Source: Scylla paramamosain (Eukaryota; Arthropoda; Malacostraca; Decapoda; Portunidae). From it: a DNA stretch of 64,000 nt. Shown here piece by piece: positions 35,901 to 48,400 of the stretch. The DNA is taken from contig NW_026973748.1 of NCBI RefSeq assembly GCF_035594125.1, forward strand, positions 248,001 through 312,000. The letters run 5' to 3'. Every line of letters begins with the position of its first letter. The first letter of the stretch is position 1. A program made the translations under genes and the position numbers. The notes beneath the pieces were generated by a model, which had not been told where the DNA came from, ran no database searches, and saw only the letters and a list, made by a program, of their open reading frames with translations.

Positions 35901-38900
35901 ATTTCCCCATATAGGTGGCTTTGCATGCACTTAAGGGGTTTGGTACATAACAGTCTGAAAAAAAAGCTAAATTTAACTTTTTTGATAATGTTCTTATTAC
36001 ATATAATTTCCTGAACTTTGCCCGAGTTTTGGCACCTCGTTACCTGTGAAGATGAATAAGAATGAAAAAAAATATCGTATTTTTTTTACTTATCTATTTT
36101 TTCTCAATAAAGAGTGTAATTTGTGGCTATTAGCTTTTTCGTACTTAATGAACTTAAAAACACTCATAATACACGTTTCTCGTAATGTCCTTTCATTTCC
36201 CAAAAATAGGGTTCTTTGCATGTATTTAAGCGTTTTTATTGGTAACATGATCAAAAACACTCAAAATACATGTTTTTGGTAATGCTATTGTTTCACCATA
36301 AAGTGTATTTTGCATGCATTTTAGTGTTTTGGTATATAAGGAGCTCAAATACACTTAAAGGCAAGTTCTTGTTAAAAATTGGTTTTATTCCAATGTAATG
36401 TGATTGCCCTGCTTTTCAGTGCTTCTTTGCCTAACACACTCAAAAACACTCAAAAGACATTTTTCTGGTAATGTCATTTTTTTCCCACATAAAGCTGGTT
36501 TCGCATGTAATTTGGGGTTTTGGTAACTAATAATGTAAAAAAGCACTCAAAATACACACATTTAGTAAGATTGTTTTGCTTCTCAATTAAGAGTGTTGTT
36601 CATGAGTTTCAGCATTTTGGTATCTACGAAACTTCTTCATATACACTAGCTTTTGCATTTTTTGCCTTATGGTTCTTTTGAACTATAAAACTCTCATGAT
36701 ACACTTTTCATGCAATGTCCTTTTCTTTCCCATTATAGAGTGCTTTGCATCAATTTTCGTGTTTTTTATAGGTAAAAAGCTCAAAAACACTCAAAATATA
36801 CTTTTTTGGTAATGTTTTTCTATTTCTTTATATTGGTTTGTTTGCATCCGTGTTAGCGTTTTTCTACGTAAAACACTGAGAAGACACGTTTCCAGTAATT
36901 TTGTTTTGAATTCCCATATAGAGTTAGATCCTTATTATTTATTGTTTTGGTGCCTAACATGCTGAACAACACTCAAAAGAGAGATTTCTGATAAGGTGGT
37001 TTAATTTCCTTATATAGGAGGCTTTCCATGCACTTTAGGATTTGGTATATAAAAAAGCTAAAATTAACTTTTTTGGTAATATTCTTTTATCATATAATTG
37101 CCCTGAATTTTCCCAGAATTTTGGCATTTTGGAACCTATGAAGATAAATAAAAAAATTAAAAAAATCCTATTTTTTTTATTATTTATTTACTTTATTTTT
37201 TTTCTCAATAAAGAGTGTTATTTGTGGGATTTACCTTTTGGTACTTAAGGTTATTAAAAACACTCATAATACACGTTTCTCGTAATGTCCTTTCGTTTCC
37301 CAAACATAAGGTTCTTTGCATGTATTTAGGCGTTTTTATAGATAACGTGATCAAAAACACTCAAAATACAAGGTTTTGGTAATGTTATTCTGTTTCTCTA
37401 TAAAGTGTGTTTTGCAAGCGTTTTGCAGTTTTGTATAAAAGGAGCTCAAAAACACTTAAAGGGAAGTGCTTGGTAAAAAATGGTTTTATTCCAATATAAT
37501 ATGATTGTCCTGCTTTTGAGTACTTTATTACCTATCATGTTGAAAAACATTCAAAAGATACTTTTCTGGTAAAGTCATTTTTTTCCCCACAAAATTATTT
37601 TCGCATGTAATTTGGGTTTTTTTTTTAACTAAGAGTGTGAAAAGCACTCAAAATACACGCATTTAGTAAGGTTGTTCTGTTTCTCAATTAAGAGTGTTAT
37701 TCATGAGTTTCAGCATTTTAGTATCTAAGAAATCTCTCCATATACACGAGTTTTTGCGTTGTTTGCTTTGTGGTTCTTTTGAAGTATAAAACTCTCATTA
37801 TACACTTTTCCTGCAGTGTCCTTTTGTTTCCCAATATAGAGTACTTTGCATCAATTTTCGCGTTTTTCTAGGTAAAAAGCTCAAAAACACTCAAAATATA
37901 CATTTTTGGTAACGTTTTTCTATTTCTTGATATTGGTTAGTTTGCATCCGTTTTAACGTTTTTCTACGTAAAACACTGAGAAGAAACGTTTTTAGTAACT
38001 TTCTGGTAAGGTCGTTTAATTTCCTCATATTGGAGGCTTTACATGCACTTTAGTGTTTGGTACATATTAGTCCGAAAAAAAAAGCTGAAATTAACTTTTT
38101 TGATAATATTCTTTTATCACATAATTGCCCTGAATTTTTCCAGAATTTTGGCATCTCGGAACCTATGAAGATGAATAACAAAAAAAAAAAAAATCCTATT
38201 TATTTTATTTTTTTATTTTTTATTTTCTAAATAAAGAGTGTTATTTGTGAGTTTTAGCTTCTTGGTACTTATGGAACTTATAAAAAAAACATTCATAATA
38301 CACGTTTCTCGTAATGTCCTTTTGTTTCCCAAACATAATGTTCTTTGCATGTACTTAAGCGTTTTTATAGATAACATGATCAAAAACACTCAAAATACAT
38401 GTTTTTCGTAATGTTATTCTGTTTCTCCATAAAGTTTGTTTTTCATGCGTTTTAGCGGTTTGGTATATAAGGGGTTAAAAAACACTTAAAGGCAAATTCT
38501 TCGTACAAATTGGTTTTATTCTCATGTAATGTGATCGTTCTGCTTTTTAGTGCTTTGTTGCATATCACGCTCAAAAACACTCAAAAGATACTTTTCTTGT
38601 AATGTCATTTTTTTCCCAAATGAAGCTAGTTTCGCATGTAATTTGGCATTTTTGTAACTAAGAATGTGAAAAACACTTAAAATACACAATTTGGTAAGGT
38701 AGTTCTGTTTAAGGTACTAAGGTAGTTCTGTTCTGTTTAAAAGTGTTATTCATGCATTTCATCATTTTGGTAAGTAAAAATTTCTCTATATGCACGAGTT
38801 TTTACGTTTATTGCCTTGTGGTTCTTTTAAAACTATAAAACACTCATTATACACGTTTCTCGTAATGTCCTTTTGTTTCCTAATGTAGAGTGCTTTCCAT

Positions 38901-39713
38901 CCATTTTTGCATTTTTTGTAGGTAACAAGTTCAAAAACACTCAAAAAATATTTTTTTGGTAATGTTATTCTATTTCTTCATATAGGATGGTTTGTATCCG
39001 CTTTAGCGCTTTTCTACGTAAAACACTGAAAAGACACGTTTTAGTAATTTTGTTTTGGATTCACATATTGACTGATTTTCATATTATTTATCGTATTGGT
39101 GCCTAACATGCTGAAAAACATTAAAAAGACAGGTTTCTGGTAAAGTCGTTTAACTTCCCTATATAGGTGACTTTGCATGCACTTTAGGTTTTGGTACATA
39201 ACAATCAGAAAAAAAAGCTATAATTAACTTTCATGATAATGTTCTTTTTTTCACATAAATTCCCTGAATTTGGGCAGAATTTTGGCAATTCGGTACCTAT
39301 GAAGATGAAAAACAAAAAACAAAATTTCCATTTTTTTTATTTTTTTTATTTATTTATTTATTTTTTTCTAAAGAGTGTTATTTGTGGGTTTTAGCTTTTT
39401 TGGTACTGAAGGAACTTAAAAATCACTCATAATACACGTTTCTCGTAATGTTCTTTCGTTTCCCAAACATAAGGCATATATTTAAGCGTTTTTAGATAAC
39501 ATGATCAAAAACAATCAAAATACATGTATTTAGTAATGTTATTCTGTTTCTCCATAAAATGTATTTTGCATGCGTTTTAGCGTTTTGGTATGTAAGGAGC
39601 TCAAAAACATTTAAAGGCCAGTTCTTGGTAAAATTTGGTTTTATTCCCATGTAATGTAATTGCCCTGGCTTTTAGTGCTTTATTGCGTAACACGCTCAAA
39701 AACACTGAAAAGA
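32906..39713 (+). repeat. HOR block with several shortened periods
   Basis: Tracts near 33,321, 34,244, 36,064, 37,150, 38,180 and 39,313. Abnormal joins: m8 to m10 near 34,190-34,205 (gattcccaaagaatattgcc), m10 to m1 near 35,270-35,285 without the A-tract, and m5 to m7 near 35,675-35,695. Small local expansions lie at 34,313-34,375 and 38,695-38,745. The segment 38,820-39,713 is the usual left flank of the inverted cassette. No gene seen. Confidence 0.78.
34313..34375 (+). repeat. Local tandem expansion of ttttggtacttttg
   Basis: The m11 segment ctttttggtactt is repeated about three and a half times with ragged units (ttttggtacttttgtt), ending in tttggttttggttttttgg. Only one copy in the window, so it arose after the larger duplications. 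Confidence 0.75.
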
Positions 39714-40022
39714 CATGCAAAGCCTCCCATATGAGGAAATTAAAGACGTTACCAGAAATCTGTCTTTTGAGTGTTTTTCAGCATGTTAGGCACCAAAACG
39801 ATAAATAATAAGGAACTCACTCTATGAGGGAATCCAAAAGAAAATGACTGAAAACGTGTCTTCTCAGTGTTTTACGTAGAAAACATTGCGGGAAAAATGT
39901 AAAATGAATGTTTTATAATTAAAAAAATCCACAAGGCAAAAAACTCAAAAACTCCTGTAAATGCTGAAACTCATGAATAACACTCTTAATTGAGAAACAG
40001 AGCAACCTTACTAAATGCGTGT
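39714..40022 (-). repeat. Inverted cassette copy 4, internally deleted
   Basis: Same outer junctions as the other cassettes but only 309 bases long: reversed m8 (ttttacgtagaaaa) jumps to the middle of reversed m6 (cattgcgggaaaaatg), losing all of m7 and half of m6, about 173 bases. Downstream, the sequence follows 6,597-7,230 including the m8-to-m6 jump at 40,642-40,660, so it is closest to copy 1 in its right flank. Confidence 0.85.
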
Positions 40023-42702
40023 CAAAAACACTAAAAGGCATTTTCTTCGTAAAAGTTGTTTTTCTTCCCATGTAATGTGATTGCCGTGGTTTTTAGTGCT
40101 TTATTGCCTAACACACTCAAAAACACTCAAAGACACTTTTCTGGTAATGTCATTTTTTTCCCACATAAAGCTAGTTTTGCATGGAATTTGGGATTTTGGT
40201 AACTAAGAATGTAAAAAAAACACTCAAAATACACGCATTTAGTAAGGTTGTTCTGTTTCTTGATTAAGAGTGTTATTCATGAGTTTCAGTATTTTGGTAT
40301 CTAAGAAACTTCTCCATACAGTCGAATTTTTGCATTTTTTGCCTTGTGATTCTGGTGAACTATAAAACACTCATTATACACGTTTCTCATTATGTCCTTT
40401 TTTTTTTTCCTTATATAGAGTGCTTTGCATCCATTTTCGAGTTTCTTTTTATGTAACAAGCTCAAAAACACACAAAATATACTTTTTTGGTAATGTTATT
40501 CTATTCCTTCATATTGGTTGGTTTGCCTCCGTTTTAGCGTTTTTCTACGTATATCTTTTAAAAGACACGTTTCCAGTAATTTTGTTTTGGATTTCCATAT
40601 AGAGTGAGTTTCATATTTTTTATCGTTTTGGTGCCTAACATGCTTTTTGGTGCGTTTTGCTTCCCAGTATAGAGTGCTTTCGATCCATTTTCGCGTTTTT
40701 TGTGGGTAACAATTTCAAAAACACTCAAAATATACCTTTTTGTTAATGTTATTCTATTTCTTCATTTTGATTAGTTTGCATCCGTTTTAGCGTTTTGTAC
40801 GTAAAACACCGAAAAGACACGTTTTCAGTAATTTTGTTTTGGATTCCCATATAGATTGACTTCCTTGGGTTTTATGATGTTGGTTCCTAACATGCTGAAA
40901 AACACTCATAAGAGTTTTCTGGCAAACACATTTAATTTCCCCATATAGGTGGCTTTGCATGCAATTTAGGGGTTTGGTACATAACAGTTCGAAAAAAAAA
41001 GCTAAATTTAACTTTTTTGATAATGTTTTTATTTTACATAATTTTCTGAAATTTGCCCGAATTTTGGCATTTCGGTACCTGTGAAGATGAATAAGAAAGA
41101 AAAAAAATATTGTATTTTTTTTTTCATTTATTTATTGTTTCTCAATAAAGAGTGTTATTTGTGGCTTTTAGCTTTTTGGTAATTAATGAACTTAAAAACA
41201 CTCATAATACTCGTTTCTCGTAATCTCCTTTCATTTCCCAAAAATAATGTTCTTTGCATTTATTTAAGCGTTTTTATTGGTAACATAATCAAAAACACTG
41301 AAAATACATGTTTTTGGTAATGTTATTCTGTTTCACCATAAAGAGTGTTTTGCATGCGTTTTAGTGTTTTGGTATATAAGGAGCTCAAAAACACATAAAT
41401 GCAAGTTCTTGGTAAATATTAGTTTTCCTCCAATGTAATGTGATTGCCCTCCTTTTTAGTGCTTTTTTTTCTATCACGCTCAAAAACACTCAAAAGACAC
41501 TTTTCTGGTAAAGTGTTTTTTTTTTCCCACAAATCTATTTTCGCATGCAATTTTGGGTTTTGATAAGAATGTGAAAAGCAATCAAAATACATGCATTTAT
41601 TAAGGCTGTTCTGTTTCTCAATTAGGAATGTTATTCATGAGTTTTACCATTTTTGTATCTAGGAAACCTCTCCATATACACGAGATTTTGCGTTTTTTGC
41701 CTTGCGGTTCTTTTGAACTATAAAACAGTCATTATACACTTTTCTTGCAATGTCCTTTTCTTTCCCAATATAGAGTGCTTTGCATCAATTTTCGCGTTTT
41801 TTGTAGGTAACATGCTCAAAAACACTCAAAATATACCTTTTTAGTAACGTTTTTCTATTTCTTGATATTGGTTGCTTTGCATCCCTTTTAGAGTTTTTCT
41901 ACGTAAAACACTGAGAAGACACGTTTTCAGTAGCTTTTTTTATGAATTCCCATATAGGGTGAGTTTTGGTTTTGGTGCCTAACATGCTAAAAAACACTCA
42001 AAACACATAATTCTTGTAAGGTCGTTTAATTTCCTCATATAGGAGTCTTTGCATGCACTTTAAGGTTTGGTACATAACAGTCCGATAAAAAAAAAAACGG
42101 AAATTAACTTTTTTGATAATACTCTTTTATCTTATGATTGCCCTGAATTTTCCCAGAATTTTGGCATCTCGGTACCTATGAATATGAATAAAAAAAAAAA
42201 AATCCTATTTTTTTATATTTTTATTTTCTTTATTTTCTAAATATAGAGTGTTATTGGTGGGTTCTAGCTTTTTGGTACTTAAGGAACTTAAAAAAACACT
42301 CATAATACACGTTTCTTGTCATATCCTTTTGTTTCCCAAACATAATGTTCTTTGCATGTATTTAAGCGTTTTTATAGATAACAATATCAAAAACACTAAA
42401 AATACATGTTTTTGGTAATGTTCTGTTTCTCCAAAACGTTTGTTTTTGTATGCGTTTTAGCGGTTTGGTATATAAGGACCTCAAAAACACTTAAAGGCAT
42501 TGGTGTTATTCCAATGTAATATGATTGCCCTGCTTTTTAGTGCTTTATTGCCTATCATGCTCAAAAACACTTAAAAGACACTTTTCTGTTAATGTCATTT
42601 TTTTCTCACATAAAGGTGGTTTTGCATGCAATTTGGGGTTTTGGTAACTAAGAATGTGAAAAGCACTCAAAATACACGCATTTAGTAAGGTTGTTCTGTT
42701 TC
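40023..42702 (+). repeat. HOR block between cassette 4 and block A copy 2
   Basis: Tracts near 41,101 and 42,190. From about 40,855 to 42,780 it is a close relative of 2,640-4,620, so the array here reads B then A while the start of the window reads A then B. That is what a larger periodic unit would give. No gene seen. Confidence 0.75.
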
Positions 42703-44085
42703 TCAATTAAGAGTGTTATTCATGAGTTTCAGCATTTTGGTATCTAGGAACCTTCTCCATATACAGGAGTTTTTGTGTTTTTAGCCTTTTGGTTCTTTTG
42801 AACTATAAAAACTCATTATACACATTTCTTGGAAAGTCCTTTTGTTTTTTAATATAGAGTGCTTTGCATTAATTTTCGCGTTTTTTGTAGGTAACAAGCT
42901 CAAAAACAGAAAAAATATACCTTTCTGGTAATGTTTTTCTATTTCTTTATATTGGTAGGTTTGCATCCGTTTTAGCGTTTTTCTACGTAAAAGAAAGAAA
43001 AAACACGTTTTCAGTAATTTTGTTTTGGATTCTCATATAGAATGAGTTCCTTATTTTTTATCGTTTTAGTGCCTAACATGCTGAAAAACACTCAAAAAAC
43101 AGATTTCTGGTAAGATCGTTTAATTTCCTCATATAGGAGTCTTTGGATGCACTTTAGGGTTTGGTACATAACAGTCCGAAAAAAAAGCTAAAATTTACTT
43201 TTTTGATAATTTTTTTTTTTTAACATATAATAGTCCTGAATTTTCCCAGAAATTTTGGCATCTCGGTACCTATGAAGATGAATAACAAAAAAAAAAAATC
43301 CTATTTTTTTTATTTTCTTTCTTTTTTTTCTAAAAAAAGAGTTATTTGTGGGTTTTAGCTTTTTTGTACTTAAGGAACTTAAAGACACTTATAATACACA
43401 TTTCTCAAAATGGCCTTTCGTTTCTTATGTTTCTTATGTTTCTTATGTTTACATAAGGTTTTTTTCCATGTATTTAAGCGTTTTTATAGATAACATGATC
43501 AAAAACACTCAAAATATATGTTTTTGGTAATTTTATTCTCTTTCTCCATAAAAGGTGTTTTGCATGCGTTTTAGCGTTTTCGTATGTAATGAGCTCAAAA
43601 ACACTTAAAGGCAAGTTCTTGGTAAAAGTTGTTATTATTCCCATGTCATGTGATTCCCTTGCTTTTTAGTGCTTTATTGCCTAACACGCTCAATAACATT
43701 CAAAAGACACTTTTCTGGTAATATCATTTTATTCCCACATAAAGATAGTTTTGCATGGAATTTGGGGTTTTGCTAACTAAGAATGTGAAAAAAAAACTCA
43801 AAACACAGGGTTTAGTAAGGTTGTTCTATTTCTTAATTAAAAGTGTTATTCATGAGTTTCAGCATTTTGGTATGTAAGAAACTTTTCTAATACACACATT
43901 TGGTAAGGTATTTCTGTTTGAAAATTAAAAGTGTTATTGATGAGTTTCATCTTTTTGGTATGTAAGAACTTCTTTATGTACACGAGTTTTTGAGCTTTTT
44001 ACCTTGTGGTTCTTCTCAAACTATAAAACACTCATACACGTTTCTCGTAATGTCCTCTTCTTTGCCAATATAGAGTGCTTTCCAT
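42703..44085 (+). repeat. Segmental duplication A, copy 2
   Basis: Second copy of 1-1,390, with small indels only (for example caaaaaaaaaatccta tract length and a shorter agagttattt near 43,337). After 44,085 the sequence switches to a variant that better matches 24,335 onward, so the right edge is a recombination junction inside m6. Confidence 0.85.
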
Positions 44086-45400
44086 TCATTTTTGCATTTT
44101 TTGTAGGTAACAAGCTCAAAAACACATCAAAATATATCTTTTTTGTAATGTTATTCTATTTCTTCATATTGGTTGGTTTGCATCCGTTTTAGCGTTTTTT
44201 TACGTATATCACTGAAAAGACACGTTTTAAGTAATATTGTTCAGATTGCTGAAAAACACTCAAAAGACAGGTTTCTGGTAAAGTCGTGAAATTTCCCCAT
44301 ATAGGTGGATTTGCATGCACTTCAGAGTTTGTACATAACTCGGCAAAAAAGCTAAAATTATTTTTTTTTATAATGATTATTTTTTACAAAATTTCCATGA
44401 ATTTTGCCAGAATTTTGGCATCTCGGTACCTATGAAGATGAATAACAAATTTTTTTTCTCTCTATAAAGTTATTTGTAGGTTTTAGCTTTTTGGTACTTA
44501 AGGAACTTAAAAACACTCATAATACACGATTTTCGTAATGTCCTTTCATTTTCCAAACATAGGGTTCTTTGCATGTATTTAGGCATTTTTATAGGTAACA
44601 TGATCAAAAACACTCAAAATACATGTTTCTGGTAATGTTATTATGTTTCTCCATAATGGGTGTTTTGCAAGCGTTTTAGCGTTTTGGTATGTAAGAAGCT
44701 CAAAAATACGTAAAGGCAGGTTCTTGGTAAAAGTTGGTTTTATTCCCATATAATGTGATTGCCCTCCTTTTTAGTGCTTTAGTGCCTATCACGCTCAAAA
44801 ACACTCAAAAGACATTTTTTTAGGTAATGTCATTTTTTTCCCACATAAAGCTAGTTTCGCATGGAATTTTTGGTTTTGGTAACTAAGAATGTGAAAAGCA
44901 CTCAAAATACATGCATTTCGTAAGGTTTTTCTGTATTCTTAATTAAGAGTGTTATTTCTGAGTGTCACCATTTTGGTATATAAGAAACTTCTCCATATAC
45001 ACCGAGTTTTGCGATTTTTGCCTTGTGGCTGTTGTGAAACTATAAAACACTCATTATACACGTTTCTCTTAATGTCCTTTTGTATCCCAATATAGAGTGC
45101 TTTCCATCCATTTTCGCGTTTTTTGAAGGTAAGAAGCTCAAAAACACTCAAAATATACCTTTTTGGTAATGTTATTCTCCATATTCGTTGGTTTGCATCC
45201 GATTTAGCGTTTTTCTACGTAAAACACTGAAATGACACTTTTCAGTAATTTTGTGATGGATTCCCACATTTAGTGACTTCCATATTACTTATCGTTTTGG
45301 TGCCTAACATGCTGAAAAAAAAAAACACAAAAGACAGGTTTCTGGTAAGGTCGTTTAATTTCCCCATATAGGTGGCTTTGCATGCACTTTCGGGTTTGGT
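44086..45400 (+). repeat. HOR segment between duplications A and D
   Basis: About one period. The usual A-tract is nearly lost (aataacaaattttttttctc near 44,446). It joins duplication D inside m9, where gcactttcgggtttggtaaa precedes the shared aaataacagtccg. No gene seen. Confidence 0.75.
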
Positions 45401-48400
45401 AAATAACAGTCCGAAAAAAAAAGCTAAAATTAACTCTTTTTCATAATGTTCTTTTTTCACATAATTTCCCTGAATTTTGGCAGAATTTTAGCATCTCGGT
45501 ACCTATGAAGATGAATAAAAAAAAAATCCTATTTTTTTTTTTTTTTTTTTTTCTCTATAAATAGTGTTATTTGTGGGTTTTAGCTTTTTGGTACTTAAAG
45601 AACTTAAAAACACTCATAATACACGTTTCTCGAAATGTCCTTTCGTTTCCCAAACATAAGATTCTTTGCATGTATTTAAGCGTTTTTATAGGTAACATGA
45701 TCAAAAACACTCAAAATACATGTTTTTGGTAATGTTATTCTGTTTCTAAATAAAGGGTGTTTTGCATGCGTTTTGGTATATAAGGAGCTCAAAAACACTT
45801 AGAAAAAACACTTGGTAAAAGTTGATTTTATTCCCATGTAATGTGATTGCCCTGATTTTTAGTGGTTTATCGCCTATCATGCAATCACACTTAAAAACAC
45901 TTTTCTGGTAATGTCATTTTTTTTTCCCACAAAGCTACTTTCACATAAAATTTGGGGTTTTGGTAACTAAGAATGTAAAAAACACTCAAAATACACGCAT
46001 TTGGTAAGGTTGTTCTGTTTCTCAATTAATAGTGTTATTCAGGAGTTTCACCATTTTGGTATCTAAGAAACTTCTCCATATATACGAGTTTTTGCGTTTT
46101 TTGCCTTGTGCTTCTTGAAAATCTATAAAACATTCATTATACACGTTTCTCGTAATGTCCTTTTGTTAACCAATATAGAGAGCTTTCCATCCATTTTCGC
46201 GTTTTTTTTTTTTTTTTGTAAAAAGCTCAAAAATACTCAAAATATACCTTTTTGGTAAACTTATTCTATTTTTTCATGTTGGCTGGTTTGCATCCGTTTT
46301 AGCATTTTTCTACTTAAAACAGGGAAAAGACACGTTTTCAGTAATTTGTTTTGGATTCCCAAATAGAATGAATTCCATATTGTTAATTGTTTTGGTGACT
46401 AACAAGCTGAAAAACACTAGAAACACAGGTTTCTCGTAAAGTCGTTTAATTTCCCCATATAGTTGGCTTTGCATGCAATTTAGGGTTTTGTGCATAACAG
46501 TCCGAAAAAAAAGCTAAAATGAACTTTTTTGATAATGTTCTTTTTTCATATAATTTCCCTGAATTTTGCCAGAATTTTGTGATCTCGGTACCTATGAAGA
46601 AGAATAACAAAAAAAAAATCCTATTTATTTATTTACTTTTTTCTTCTCTACAAATAGGTTTTAGCTTTTTGGTACTTATGAAACTTAAAAAGACTCATAA
46701 TACACGTTTCTCCTAATGTCCTTTCGTTTCCCAGACATAGGGTTTTTTGCATTTACTAAAGCGTTATTAGAGGTAACATGATCAAAAACTCTCAAAATAC
46801 ATGTTTTTGGTAATGTTAATCTGTTTCTCCATAAAGGGTGTTTTGCATGCGTTTTAGCGTTTTGGTATATAAGGAGCTCAAAAACACTTAAATTCAAGTT
46901 CTTGATAAAAGATAGTTTTATTCCCATGTAATGTGATTGCCCTCCTTTTTAGTGCTTTATTGCCTAAACACGCTCAAAAACACTCAAAAGACACTTTTCT
47001 GGTAATGTCATTTTTTTTTTACCACATAAAGCTAGTTTTGCATGCAATTTGAGGTTTTGGTAACTAAGAATGTGAAAAACAGTCAAAATACACGCATATC
47101 GTAAGGTTGTTCTGTATTCTCAATTAAGAGTGTTATTCCTCAGTTTCAGCATTTTGGTATCTAAGAAACTTATCCATATACACGAGTTTTTTCGTTTTTT
47201 GCCTTGTGGTTCTTGTGAAACTATAAAACACTCATAATGCAAGTTTCTCGGAATGTCCTTTTGTATCTCAATATAGAGTGCTTTCTATCCATTTTCGCGT
47301 TTTTTGTAGATAAGAAACTCAAAAACACTGAAAATATACCTTTTTTTGGTAATGTTATTCTGTTTCTTCATATTCGTTGGTTTGCATCCGTTTTAGCGTT
47401 TTTCTACGTAAAACACTGAAAAGACACTTTTTCAGTAATTTTGTGATGGATTCCCATATTGAGTGACTTCCATATTATATATCGTTTTGGTGCCTAACAT
47501 GCTGAAAAACACTCAAAAGACAGGTTTCTCGTAAAGTCGTTTAATTTCCTCATATAGGTGGCTTTGCATGCACTTTAGGGTTTGGTACATAACAGTCCGA
47601 AAAAAAAGCTGAAATTAACTATTTTTCATAATGTTCTTTTTTCACATAATTTTCCTGAATTTTGCCAGAATTTTTGCATCTTGGTACCTATGAAGATGAA
47701 TAACAAAAAAAAAAAATAATAAATTCCTATCTTTTTATTCATTTATTTATTTATTTTTTCTATAAACAGTGTTATTTATGGGTTATAGCTAAATGGTACT
47801 TAAAGAACTTAAAAATACTGGTAATACATGTTTCTCGAAATGCCCTTTAATTTCCCAAACATAAGGTTCTTTGCATGTATTTAAGAGTTTTTACAGGTAC
47901 CATGATCAAAAACAATCAAAATACGTGTTTTTGGTAATGTTATTCTTTTTCTCCATAAAGGGTGTTTTGCATTCGTTTTAGCGTTTTGGAATATAGGGAG
48001 CTCAAAAACACTTAAAAGCAAGTTGTTAGTAAAAGTTAGCTTTATTCCCATGTAATGTGATTGCCCTGCTTTTTAGTGCTTTATTGCCTATCATGCTAAA
48101 AAAAAAAAAAAAAATTAAAAGACACTTTTCTGGTAGTCATTTTTTTTCCCACACATAGCTACTTTCACATAAAATTTGGGGTTTTGGTAACTAAGAATGT
48201 GAAAAACACTCAAAATACACGCATTTAGTAAGGTTGTTCTGTTTCTCAATTTAGAGTGTTATTCAGGAGTTTCAGCATTTTGGTATCTAAGAAACTTCTC
48301 CATATATATGAGTTTTTGCGTTTTTTGCCTTGTGATTCTTGAGAATCTATAAAACACTCATTATGCACGTTTCTCGTAATGTCCTTTTGTTAACCAATAG

